Assembly (NCBI GenBank): GCA_003024985.2
Contig: PXIH01S0005316.1
Length of the DNA stretch: 11,100 nt
Reading direction: 5' to 3' (one strand)
Origin: Euperipatoides rowelli
Lineage: Eukaryota; Onychophora; Udeonychophora; Euonychophora; Peripatopsidae
A program made the position numbers and the translations under genes. The notes beneath the pieces are model-generated. The model searched no databases, had not been told where the DNA came from, and was given only the letters and a program-made list of their open reading frames with translations. Numbering within the stretch: position 1 is the first letter of the stretch; each line of letters begins with the position of its first letter. Below are positions 1 through 9,780 of this stretch, piece by piece.

Positions 1-834
1 ATTATAAAAATAAAATTTATTTTGTAAAAATATTAAATTTAAAAGTCATTTTATACCATTTTTGTGATTCTACTTTTTAAAAATCTGATTATTTTTTTGT
101 TATTTCTGATAAAAACATCAAAATTCAACTCCGTATATCTCAGCTGCCATTTTACCTAGAATCATGTGGTTTGGTTTGAATGAATCTTTAAAATCTCATC
201 TTTTTTTATACTTCTCGCCAAAAGTGGGCATTTAAATATGATTGGTTTAAAAAATGGTTTTTATAAACCTATTATAAACAAAATCATAATTTTGAAATTT
301 TATTGGTCAATTCTCATGTTATATGAAATTGTGACATATTTTTAAAGCTACTAAATTATGAGCCTAAAAACAGGCCCCAATAAGTGACATTTTAGTCACA
401 TGATCAAAATGGATACCAGCTTTATTTTTTTGTTTACAGTCCTAATCTTACTGTAACCCTCAATTGTAACTCCTACTACATATTAAACCCACTAAGCCCC
501 AACCCTATGATGATCAAGAAGTGAAAGAAACCTTTTTTCTTTCAAAATTATTGATTTCGATAATTTTGACACAACTTTCATAAGCCATCCCCTAATGACA
601 AATAGATGCACAGATGTTAAATACGCGATAAATCTAACTTATTTGGCCCAGTTTCTTCGAACCTTACTACCACTGCATCGAGATAGACTTCTGTGTTAGC
701 TCTTGTCAAAGGTAAAAAAGTCAGTAAATCGAATAAATTTAGAACTTATATTAAAGGTAAAAGAAAATGTTATATAAACTTAAAAAATAAAGAAAATTTA
801 AATAATGATGAGGGCTTATTTGCAGACGCTGTAG
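1..834. other. AT-rich non-coding stretch, probably part of the large upstream intron
   Basis: I see no gene here. All frames are closed at short intervals and the sequence is mostly A/T runs, with a slightly C-rich patch near 440-510. It is assigned to an intron of the Brr2 gene only because the first recognisable exon, at 5575, starts inside a codon and must be preceded by another exon. It could instead be partly intergenic if the missing upstream exons were misassembled. Confidence 0.5.
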
Positions 835-1213
835 ATCGTCGTCACTCTTGAGGCAAATACTTCACATTCTAATAATCAGTTAGGGTATTGCAAAATTATT
901 ATATTTCAGCTAGTAAAAAAATTAGATGAATGGTTTAAATAAATCTGGGTCTTTAAATCAGAATAGTTGTATAATTCTCCCATTGTCTCGGAGCTTTTAA
1001 GCAAAACATTGTGCTTTGATTTTAAAGAAAATAAACTAGAAGTTAGAGAAGTTATAAGATTTAGTTAGCCACTGTTATTCAATTACAGTATATTGTAATT
1101 TTTGTGATAGAGTTATTAATGAAATTTATACTTCTAAATATGTGGAAATAATTGATAATTTGCCTGAAAAAGACATCACAACTGATCTTTCTCCTCCTGC
1201 TCCTGAGGTCTAG
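835..1213 (+). pseudogene. Possible decayed coding remnant, family not recognised
   Basis: Two short open segments in this stretch have more protein-like composition than the surrounding sequence. The first, 835-942, ends in QLVKKLDEWFK followed by a stop. The second, 1058-1213, is 51 codons long, begins after a stop, contains CNFCDRVINEIY and VEIIDNLPEKD, and ends in a proline-rich tail (SPPAPEV) before TAG. They lie in different frames, so if they belong together at least one frameshift separates them. I do not recognise the family. A decayed transposon-encoded protein is the most likely explanation given the setting, and chance open frames in AT-rich DNA are a real alternative. Confidence 0.2.
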
Positions 1214-1382
1214 TTAATTTTGTGTAGGCCTAAGTCATTTTTTTATTTTATATTATTTTTGTTCCAAACTTTCCACACTTGTAGGCTACAGTAACTAATA
1301 AATAAATTAGCATCCAATATTTTTTAAAATTAATTGGTTACCATAGCAACAGCCACCATTTTGAATTTTAACATAGGTTGTT

Positions 1383-1791
1383 TAGAAAAACTATCATTTG
1401 CAAACTATTAGTACTATAAACACCAGATTCTCAATTTTTGCTCATTAATAACCAATTTACGGGATAAGATATGTTTTATAACAAACGAGTAAATTTAACA
1501 TCACTTTTATTAGCTTTAAAGTCAAAAGTGTTTGTTTTTGCTAATTAGCATAATTTTTCATTTACAAATTAATTTTGAAAATGAGGCAGTGGAAACATGA
1601 AAACTGCCTTATCTCATACAGAATATAATAAAGAAGTTTTTTTTACAAAATTTCATCTCTAGCTCTAGTAGTTTTGAAATAATAGTTTTTCTAAGGTGCA
1701 ATACCATTCAAAATTGTATGAAAAATGCGTTTTGAGAAAAACGCCATTAAAGTTTAAATTACAATGCAATGCAAACTATTGTGCCTTTAGC
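1383..1791. repeat. Nested short inverted repeats (foldback-like patch)
   Basis: Several inverted pairs overlap here. TAGAAAAACTAT at 1383-1394 is the exact reverse complement of ATAGTTTTTCTA at 1682-1693. AGGCAGT at 1584-1590 pairs with ACTGCCT at 1603-1609. CTAAGGTGCAATA at 1691-1703 pairs imperfectly with TATTGTGCCTTTAG at 1778-1791. Inside that last pair, GCGTTTT and AAAACGC form a tight hairpin at 1727-1744. The words GCAAACTATT near 1399 and near 1772 are direct copies. The density suggests remnants of one or more miniature transposons, but no target duplication or full-length ends were identified. Short AT-rich palindromes also arise by chance. Confidence 0.35.
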
Positions 1792-1799
1792 CACAGGAT

Positions 1800-3153
1800 T
1801 TAAGAAAAAAAATTAAATATCAGTAGTAAACTTATTGGCTATTAGACAATAATTCGAATTTAAACTAATTCAGGAATATTATAAAAATAATGTCAGATCT
1901 AATTTGTGTGTAATTTAAAATGTAAAACAATCTAAACAAAGGAAGTTAGGAAGGAAATCAAAAATAGAATGGCAAGTTCAATTTGAAAATTTTTACCTAT
2001 GAAATAATTTATTAAATTGAAAATCCACTATGGACAATAAAGAAAATTGAAGAAATTATATTTAAATGTCAATGTAACTTTGATGAATTATCATAGATAT
2101 TTTATAACTACCGCTAAAAAAAAAAAGTGACCAAATTAAATGTAAAAAAAAAAAGTTGTCACTTAAAATGATTAAATTAATAACAATATTGAAAAATAAT
2201 ACAGTATAATTATTAAAATTAATCTAATTATTAAAAATAATAGCTTAATATTTAGCCGGAACGTAAGAATGCATGAAACCACAGCCATAGGCGCACTAGC
2301 ATATGGATCCCAGATATGCATTTACCTCCAGCCCCAAAACAGCCAATTAGAGGTCGGCATTCATTTTAGATGCAGTATAGTGTGTTATCTGATTTATTAC
2401 TTATTTTTTATTACCGATTTACTTTAATATTTAAGTTGGAGTCAGGTCAGGGTGGTTAACGTTAGAGATCCTTGAATTTGCTATTATATTCATGTTGGAG
2501 ATAGATTCCGGGTGTAATTAAGGTTAGTTTTGGACTGGAAGAAAATGGATAATATGGAATCTAGATGCGCTCCATGTCACATGACAGAATTATCCAATCA
2601 CTACTATTATTTTCATCTCATTTCAATATATCAGCTATTTTTTTTAACTAAATAATAGTCCTTGTAAAACTTGATTTTATTGGCTGAAGATTAATTCTAT
2701 GGAGACGTTTTATAAATTTTACCCAATAGAGGGCACTTTAATTTATTTTTTTTAAAAAAAAAAACGCTTGTTTTTATCTGAAATAATAGTGAAGATATTC
2801 ACGATAGAATTTTATCTTTTTTAAGTCCATTTTTAAAATTATTTTGATAAAATTTCTCTACCTAGGGTCAATAAATGGCATATTTTTTCAAAATAAATGC
2901 AATATTTATGACAAATTTGGTATTTTATTCAGAAATAATTGGGGATTTTAAAAATATCAAAATCTGAAAATCAATTTTTCAAGCCATTTTGTGTGTTTTC
3001 TATACCGTATCCACCCTTAATGCGAACAAAAAAAAGTATCAAATAGTTTAAATAATTTAAAAAGTTAGCTATTGACGAACACACCTTAAATAATGAGATT
3101 TTTTTAATAAAAAAAACAAACAAATTTTTCACATGTCCGTTCTGACGTGTGCT
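1800..3153. other. AT-rich non-coding stretch with no recognised gene
   Basis: No coding signal was found. Two A-runs at about 2116-2154 are separated by a short AAATTAAATG-type spacer. An adjacent T-run and A-run at about 2741-2764 could pair with each other. Patches of higher complexity at about 2254-2360 and 2440-2620 interrupt the A/T background and may be old repeats, but I could not assign them to a family. I looked for tRNA-type A and B boxes in the patches and found none that were convincing. Confidence 0.5.
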
Positions 3154-3218
3154 TTAACCTTCGAGTGGTCGCGTTCAAAATTTTAACATGAGCGGTCGTG
3201 CGTCGTAATTTTTACAAC
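3154..3218 (+). repeat. Left end of the TTAA element: target duplication, terminal inverted repeat, subterminal palindrome
   Basis: TTAA occupies 3154-3157 and the inverted repeat starts with CCTTCGAG at 3158. A second GCGGTCG word follows at about 3192, then the imperfect palindrome GTCGTAATTTTTACAAC at 3202-3218. Subterminal repeats of this kind are commonly found at piggyBac ends and are thought to be transposase contacts; that role is inferred here. Confidence 0.7.
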
Positions 3219-3288
3219 TCATAGAATCCTCTGTATAAAAGTCTCAAAATATGGTTAATAATGAAATGATTACACATATTTCCAGTAT

Positions 3289-3750
3289 GTTCTATTTATT
3301 GTCAGGAATTTTATTATATAAAGAAAAAAAAATTAACAAACAGATTATTTTTTTTGTGATTATATTTATAATAGCTGCTTTCATTATAAGCTTTTATATA
3401 CTGTAGGCTATGTTCAAATAATACATTGTTATATATTTCAAAATCTATAACGGATAGAAAAAAACTTAAATATTATTTTTGTTCTATTTATTGTCAAGAA
3501 TTTTATCATATAAAGCAAAAAAAATTCTAACAAACATATTTTTTTCTATTGTCATATTTATAAAAGTCGGGCATTCATTACGCTTGTATTTACAATATGT
3601 CCAGATAATACATTGTTGTATATTTAAAAATCTATAACAGATAGAAAAAAACTTAAAACTTAAATATTATTTTTTGTTCTATTTATTGTCAAGAATTTTA
3701 TTATATAAAGAAAAAAAACAACCCACAAACAGATTTTTTTTATGTGTTAG
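3289..3750 (+). repeat. Tandem repeat, unit about 192-195 bp, two full copies and a partial third
   Basis: Each unit opens with GTTCTATTTATTGTCA(A/G)GAA, followed by a TTTTAT(T/C)ATATAAAG block, an A-run and a CAAACA(G/T)ATT-like block. Starts are at 3289, 3481 and 3676, giving units of 192 and 195 bp. The first two copies also share an AATACATTGTT block and a later ATCTATAAC(G/A)GATAG block leading into AAAAAAACTTAAA. Copy 3 loses similarity after about 3750. A short CTTAAAA duplication accounts for part of the length difference of copy 2. The array lies wholly inside the TTAA element. Confidence 0.75.
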
Positions 3751-4140
3751 GCCAATTTGTCAGCTATAAAAAAAAGCCAGTTTATCTTACATTTTTCATT
3801 GCTGTTTCTCTGTCGTTTGAGATAGAATTTTTTTGTTTTGATTTTTGAAATCTGCATTAAATTTTGATTTTAAAAATACATATATAAGTTTATTCCTAAA
3901 TGTTTTATAATATTTGTATTAGGCCACCTGAAATTCAATATTATTACATCAGCAGTCACGTGTCATAAAATTTATGTCTGGGCGTCTTTTTAAATAAAAT
4001 TCTAAAAAATAACTATAAAATGGGCTATGTGCCTGGTAAAAACCTACCAATATTGTAGTGGGGAGTTAGTTTTAGGAATAGAAGGCAGAGATAAACCTAT
4101 AAGACTCTACACATAGACACATGTTTTAAAAAAATTGAAT

Positions 4141-4179
4141 GTCGTAAATTTTACGACAGTGCGGTCGCTCGAAGGTTAA
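4141..4179 (-). repeat. Right end of the TTAA element: subterminal palindrome, terminal inverted repeat, target duplication
   Basis: GTCGTAAATTTTACGAC at 4141-4157 is a perfect palindrome with 8-base arms around one central base. It is followed by GCGGTCGCTCGAAGG and then TTAA at 4176-4179. Here the palindrome sits about 18 bases from the end; at the left end it is about 44 bases in. Asymmetric end spacing is also known in characterised piggyBac elements. Confidence 0.7.
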
Positions 4180-5574
4180 AGGTTTTACAGATCCAGAAAT
4201 AGGTTTACAGGCCCTGGGATGTACGGACTTGCTAATCTTAGAAGTCTGTGTAACATAAATGATATACTGTATATTAAAAAAATAATGCTGTTCCTACATA
4301 CTAAATAATATTTATTCAAGACTAATATTTGAAGAACTATAAATATTTATTGTATTTATTAGAACTATGATAGACTGTCTGAATTGTAATAATATTTTTT
4401 ATTATAAAAATGGCACTTTTATGCAATGAATGAACTAAGACTAAATAAAAGAAGCTTGCTTCATTTATAGACTACAGTTTTAAACCCATATTTATGAGAG
4501 CTAGGGCCTTTTGTGAATCATTACTTCTGTTAATTGGATCGTAATTCATTTTCCTATCGACCTAATTTTAAGTTATTAATTAAACATTCCTTACATTTCC
4601 CCCTGTGGGAAAATTGTAACAAAAAGCCACCCACCACCTCCCGATTGTTGATAAGTCACAGGATATAGTCGGAAGCTGTTGAACTTTGCAGTCGTAACCC
4701 TGGGAATTCCAGGAACTGGTATTGTCAGATTTGAATAGCTTACCAATCATTGCAATGGGAACCTCACTATGCAAATTGAGAAAGTTTATTAAGGATTAGG
4801 TATCAGTTTCAAGAGAATTGATCCATCTGATCTCACCAGGAAAGAGCTCTCTTGATGGTGATTACCAGGCCTAGATGCTGGTCCCTTGGTCCCTATCTTT
4901 ACAAATGTTTACTAAAATTTGTAATCAAATGTTTCCCAGCTTAGTCACGGCCAAGGCATTAGACTTTGTATGTGTTAGTGCTGACATTTATCAATAAAGC
5001 CTACAGTGAACATTTTATTCCTTATCCAGTTCGTTGTACCAGCAGCATTGTGCTCTCACTGGGTTCCACTACCTCAAGACCCTATTAACTATACAATAGC
5101 CTATCCCTTCCCTTCTCCTGGTACTATTCCCTTATATTAAATGTTATGTATATTTGATAATAGGTTTTATAAATATATGTAGTAAAATAAATCATTATTT
5201 GAATATATTAGTAAAACTGTAGTTGTCTCTTATTCTCTCATCCACCTTTTCATATAAAGTATATGATTGAATATCGTATTTGCTAACTGTCTACAGTAAC
5301 ATATCTATGATATTGGTGGTTATAATTTCAACTGAAAATATTATGATATACATTATAACTGGATTGGGAAATACTCCCTTAATAAGTAGTAACCAACCCT
5401 CAATAGGGTATGTTCCTAAAAGGCCATAATAGTAGGCTATATATTATGTAATATATACTGTTTATACAGTATATAAAGTAGGCTTTATATACTGTAAATT
5501 TTTTAATGTTTTTTAATATACTGTATATTTAATAAAAAAAAATGTTTATTTTAATTAATTATAATTTTTTTCAG
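4180..5574. other. Non-coding stretch leading into the splice acceptor of exon A
   Basis: No exon was recognised. Positions 4560-5130 are distinctly richer in G and C than the flanks, but I could not assign that patch to a gene or repeat family. A minus-strand open frame across 4580-4774 gives no familiar motifs. From 5440 the sequence becomes palindromic and AT-rich, ending in a run of eight T then CAG at 5564-5574, a good polypyrimidine tract and 3' splice site for the exon starting at 5575. Confidence 0.55.
5453..5491. repeat. Overlapping short palindromes of the TACTGTATA type
   Basis: ATATACTG at 5453-5460 pairs with CAGTATAT at 5467-5474 around a 6-base loop. TATATAAAG at 5470-5478 pairs with CTTTATATA at 5483-5491 around a 4-base loop. 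The two hairpins share bases and so exclude each other. More ATACTGTA words follow at about 5489 and 5517. They belong to a motif that recurs through this window. Confidence 0.55.
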
Positions 5575-5833
5575 GACCATTCGCAATATTGAAATGACTC
5601 AAGAAGATGTCAGATTAGTTGGCTTGAGTGCCACTTTACCAAATTATGAAGATGTCGCTACATTTCTTCGTGTTGATCCAAGCAAAGGATTATTTTACTT
5701 TGATAACAGCTTTAGACCGGTTCCTTTAGAACAGCAGTATATTGGTGTTACTGAGAAAAAGGCTGTCAAACGATTTCAGATTATGAATGATATAGTTTAT
5801 GAAAAAGTGATGGAACATGCAGGAAAAAATCAG
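5575..5833 (+). CDS. SNRNP200: Brr2/SNRNP200 U5 snRNP helicase, internal exon A
   Basis: This exon encodes 86 complete codons of Brr2, the Ski2-like DExD/H-box helicase in the U5 snRNP that unwinds U4/U6 during spliceosome activation in the nucleus. It contains helicase motif III as GLSATLPN, then [27 protein letters not shown] and MEHAGKNQ, all nearly identical to the animal protein (about residues 635-720 of human SNRNP200, numbering from memory). It comes from the N-terminal, active cassette. The acceptor is TTTTTTTTCAG|G and the first base completes a codon begun in the preceding exon; the donor is AATCAG|GTGCTA, phase 0. The ATG at 5594 is an internal methionine, not a start. Reading through the donor gives a stop within eight codons, as expected for intron. 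No preceding exon (DEVHLLHDD region) was seen in the 5.5 kb upstream. Confidence 0.96.
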
Positions 5834-5879
5834 GTGCTAAATTTTATTTATAATTGATTTCAATTACAGCTCAAAAATG

Positions 5880-6770
5880 TATTCAATTCAATTCAAAATC
5901 TTTATTGATAAGAATAACAAATTCTTGTTCATTAAGATATTACAATAAGTTTAGCATATAGAGTATCGAAATTTCATTAAATCAAATATAAAGTTCAAAA
6001 GAAAGGAGAAAGAGAAAACACAAAAAAGAAACTTCAAATTTCATTACAAAACATTAAAAAAAGTAGTAGTAGCACAAATAGTTATATATATTTGGTGTTT
6101 AGTATTGATGTTATTCTATACTGAAACCAAATCACATAATTTAGATAAAATCATAAATCAGTGTTAAACAACCAATATGTGTTCACATTGTAGTAGAAAA
6201 TTCAAATAAATTCACCTTAAAAAAATTATATACAGAGACATAAAGCAATAAAATAAAAATAAAAGAGAAAAAAGAAATAATAATAATTAAAGAAAAACAT
6301 ACTTTACTGAGAATTAGGATCAATTCTCAGCATTACAAAAGATTTAATATTTCTTTTAAAAAAGCTCAAAGAATAATTGAAAAAGTCTTTATTTAGAGAA
6401 TTCCAAGTTTTAATGTTTCTTATTGTGATTGAACATTTAATTCTGTTTTGGGAAGTGTGTCTAAGTAGAATACCATAAGGGTGTGCATTTCCATAATTCC
6501 TTGCTTTTAAAGAAAAGATATTTTCTTTATTGTTTATAGGGTGACAATCAATATTTTTTTAAGTGGATATTGAGGCATCATTGAGTAAGGCATATAAAAA
6601 AAATATTAATTTTTTAAATCATTAAAAATAAATACAAGTTGAAAAACCAATAATGTTTCATAAAGTTTTCTTTTGGGTGGAGTACAATGCTATTTACAAA
6701 GTGTTCTAATTTAAAATAGTCAATTCCTTCCAAAATTTGAAGAAAACATTATGAAATGAATTTAATTTTA
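5880..6770 (-). mobile_element. 5'-truncated LINE (non-LTR retrotransposon) 3' end, antisense to the host gene
   Basis: Read on the minus strand, this stretch has the order expected of a LINE 3' end: a decayed segment of the reverse-transcriptase protein, an 84-codon open C-terminus, an untranslated region of about 400 bp, an AATAAAG signal (5906-5900) and a short tail of three TGAAT units (5895-5881). A simple pentanucleotide tail instead of poly(A) is known for several LINE clades. Further upstream on the minus strand, SIVLHPKENF at about 6694 resembles the S-I-V-W-x-P block that precedes the C-terminal domain in CR1/Jockey-type proteins. The 5' boundary is uncertain, and no target duplication was identified. 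The clade cannot be settled from this fragment. Confidence 0.7.
6304..6558 (-). pseudogene. C-terminal end of LINE ORF2 (reverse-transcriptase polyprotein), remnant
   Basis: This is an 84-codon open frame plus stop TAA (6306-6304), preceded in frame by another stop at 6561-6559. The pattern fits the conserved C-terminal tail of LINE ORF2 proteins: a basic stretch with RNYGNAHPYG, then IRNIKTWNSL, then LSFFKRNIKSF shortly before the stop. In many CR1, Jockey and RTE-like elements this tail reads roughly TR-x(n)-WNSLP-x(n)-FK-x(n)-L. The frame upstream is broken by stops and shifts, and the catalytic reverse-transcriptase domain is absent, so this copy cannot be autonomous. There is no start codon; it is only the end of a longer ancestral frame. 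Confidence 0.65.
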
Positions 6771-7568
6771 TTTAACTTTTGTGAAAATAATGTTTGCTAT
6801 CCTATTGTAGTATTACTTTATTTTTAGTTTTAATAGAATTCTGTCAGATTAAACAATTCTGTATAAAATGCTATCCATATTATATAGCCTACTATATATA
6901 TTTTTTATTTTTAATATTGGCTAATTATTTTGGGCCATATATTTGTGTTTGTCTAAGTTATTTGTCTTTACTTTTTTAATGGTGTGTGAATTGCTTTTCT
7001 GTGGGATGACTAAAGAGTATCATGGAAAACAGCCTACTGGCTAAGAACCTAGATTAAACTTAAACCTTTTCCTTTTATAGTAAGCCATTGAATTGGAAAG
7101 GTACCATCAGATTGGTGTCTTGATTTCTATTGCTGTTCTAATGACAACAAATGTCCTGTGATGTCCTGTTTCCAATGTTGATTGTACTAACTTATTGGTT
7201 GGTAGCTTAGCTATAGGTTTTAAGTTTAGAGAGTGTTATAACGTAATCTCTATTTTGACAAATGATTTATGACATGGTAAAAGTATTTAGCTTTATTGTT
7301 GTTGGTAATGGCATCTTATGAAACATGATTTATTGTGTGTACTGTATACTAAAAGTCTTTAATAAAGTTCTTTAAATAGTCTTTATACACAAATGTATCA
7401 ATACTAATAATGCCACATTATTTCTATACTGTATATAGTTTGTAGGCCTGTGCCAACAATACTGAACAATGTTTATAGTTCCATTGCCAGCTTTGTAACT
7501 TTTAGTGAATACAGAAAAATAATGGTGAGCACATAACATTCCTAAAATTATAATCTCACATATAAAAC

Positions 7569-7647
7569 ATTATAAAAGTAATCATTTATAGAAAGCATAT
7601 AGTATATTATAAAAGTAATCATTTAGCACTTTATGTGATAAATGATT
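7569..7647. repeat. Short direct repeat with an inverted third copy
   Basis: ATTATAAAAGTAATCATTTA occurs at 7570-7589 and again at 7606-7625. The last nine bases of the second copy, AATCATTTA (7617-7625), are followed by their reverse complement TAAATGATT at 7639-7647. This may be a local duplication with a hairpin; no element family was recognised. Confidence 0.55.
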
Positions 7648-7988
7648 AAAGTCTTTATTTAATATTTGTACTATTTGTTTCTTGTGTGTTTACATGATTC
7701 CTTCTTCTTCTTCTTGTATGATACATTGTCTTGTCTATATATATTTACATGGTTTAGTTAAATGCTGTACAATACATAGTAAATATAATACTGTATGAGT
7801 ATGCATTAAGCTAGGTTAAGGATATATAGTAGCTGTTGTGCAAATATATAAGAGATTGAGCAATACACACGTTCTTGTGAAGCATGCATACATAAAATGG
7901 GTTTGGTGCTACTGTAAGTATGTCGAATAAGCGAGGGTTCGTAACGTGAAGATCCGTAAACCAGAGTATACTTTGTTTACTAAATATA

Positions 7989-8090
7989 GTACAGTATGTA
8001 CAGTATATACACTGTACAATAGATGCTTAATACAGTAGACATATTCAGTATATACGGTATACTGTATGCAGTATACACTGTGTATATATT
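7989..8090. repeat. Cluster of palindromic TACAGTATA/TACTGTATA motifs
   Basis: GTACAGTATGTACAGTATATACACTGTAC starts at about 7989 and folds on itself; after an interruption, CAGTATATACGGTATACTGTATGCAGTATACACTG follows (about 8046-8080), shown here as overlapping CAGTATA and TACTGTA words. The cluster ends about 55 bases before the acceptor of exon B, where the branch point and polypyrimidine tract would normally lie. Confidence 0.6.
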
Positions 8091-8143
8091 GTATTAATAT
8101 AAATATAATTTATAATTACAGTATATAAAATATATATTTGTAG

Positions 8144-8293
8144 ATTTTAATTTTTGTGCACTCTCGGAAAGAAACTGGAAAAACTGCTAGGGCTATCCGT
8201 GATATGTGCTTGGAGAAAGATTCACTTGGTTTATTTTTAAGAGAAGGATCAGCTTCTACGGAGATATTGAGAAGTGAAGCTGACCAAGTTAAG
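8144..8293 (+). CDS. SNRNP200: Brr2/SNRNP200 U5 snRNP helicase, internal exon B
   Basis: This is an exon of exactly 50 codons, phase 0 at both ends. It starts the second RecA domain of the N-terminal cassette, with motif IV as [20 protein letters not shown], then [18 protein letters not shown] and ending EADQVK. It aligns without a gap to human SNRNP200 at about residues 721-770 (from memory). Differences are conservative, such as ILIF for VLVF and SL for TL. The acceptor is ATTTGTAG|ATT and the donor is AAG|GTAAAC. A nearby upstream AG at 8120-8121 would add 22 bases and shift the frame, so 8144 is the correct start. An open frame on the opposite strand over this exon is a shadow of it. Confidence 0.96.
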
Positions 8294-9579
<1,286 letters not shown>

Positions 9580-9780
9580 ACTGAATCATCGTTGAAGAGA
9601 TCTGGATCTTGGGAACTGCTACAGAGTCGATTGTCTTTAATTGTATGTGTGTGTGAATGGAAGGATCCTGAGAGATGGAAAAATACTGCTAATGTCCGGA
9701 ATTACTTGTATAAAATTGAACAGGCATGGTTAACAATGATAAAGTTCAAGGAATTGAAGGNAAAGATCATGGAACAGTAA
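9580..9780 (+). other. Short open frame, family not recognised
   Basis: An open frame of about 66 codons lies between stops at 9577-9579 and 9778-9780. It has no ATG near its start. The composition is more protein-like than expected for this AT-rich sequence, with four tryptophans, WKDPERWKNTANVRNYL and a KIEQAWLTMIKFKELK helix-like stretch. One codon contains the ambiguous base at 9761. There is no acceptor-like tract directly in front of it; the preceding A-rich stretch ends in AATTTGTTAAACTG. It does not match any part of Brr2 that I know. Given the mobile-element remnants next to it, a transposon fragment is plausible, but I cannot name the family, and it may be a chance frame. Confidence 0.3.

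Larger units (their letters stand above)
3154..4179. mobile_element. Non-autonomous piggyBac-type element (MITE-like), TTAA-flanked
   Basis: Both ends carry the hallmarks of a piggyBac-superfamily insertion. The left end reads TTAA followed by CCTTCGAGTGGTCGCG; the right end, read on the minus strand, is TTAA followed by CCTTCGAGCGACCGCA, so 12 of 16 terminal bases match. TTAA is the known target duplication of piggyBac elements. Just inside, each end has the same palindrome, GTCGTAA-(A/T)n-TTAC(A/G)AC, at 3202-3218 and 4141-4157. The roughly 1-kb interior has no open frame, so any movement would have needed a transposase supplied elsewhere. About half of the interior is a tandem repeat. The terminal divergence suggests an old copy. 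The family call rests on the TTAA and the end structure, not on a database match. Confidence 0.75.
5834..8143 (+). other. Intron between Brr2 exons A and B (2310 bp, phase 0)
   Basis: The donor is CAG|GTGCTA and the acceptor is TATATATTTGTAG|ATT. Joining across it gives [14 protein letters not shown], matching Brr2 without a gap. The donor departs from GTAAGT at several positions. The acceptor is poor in pyrimidines because an A/T alternating tract occupies its place. The intron contains a minus-strand LINE 3' end (about 5880-6770), then about 1.2 kb (6771-7985) with no recognised gene apart from a (CTT)5 run at 7701-7715 and a short repeat pair near 7570-7647, and then a cluster of palindromic motifs. 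Confidence 0.9.

Noticed and set aside
3289-3750. Direct repeats considered as a CRISPR-like array
   Set aside because: Units are about 193 bp, diverged along their whole length and without short constant repeats and unique spacers; the setting is eukaryotic.
4580-4774. 64-codon open frame on the minus strand
   Set aside because: It shows no recognisable motif or neighbouring gene signals, and a frame this short is expected by chance in a less AT-rich patch.
4560-5130. GC-richer patch considered as a spliceosomal snRNA gene or a SINE
   Set aside because: No Sm site with flanking stems, no snRNA signature sequences and no tRNA-type promoter boxes were found.
5594-5857. ATG at 5594 as the start of an 87-residue protein
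   Set aside because: The ATG is an internal methionine of Brr2 ([11 protein letters not shown]); conserved protein continues upstream to the acceptor, and the last codons before the stop are intron.
6794-6979. 61-codon hydrophobic open frame on the + strand
   Set aside because: Its codons are mostly T-rich by composition; the apparent hydrophobicity follows from that, and there is no start context or homology that I recognise.
7930-7960. GGGTTCGTAACG as a possible tRNA B box
   Set aside because: No matching A box, acceptor stem or cloverleaf could be drawn around it.
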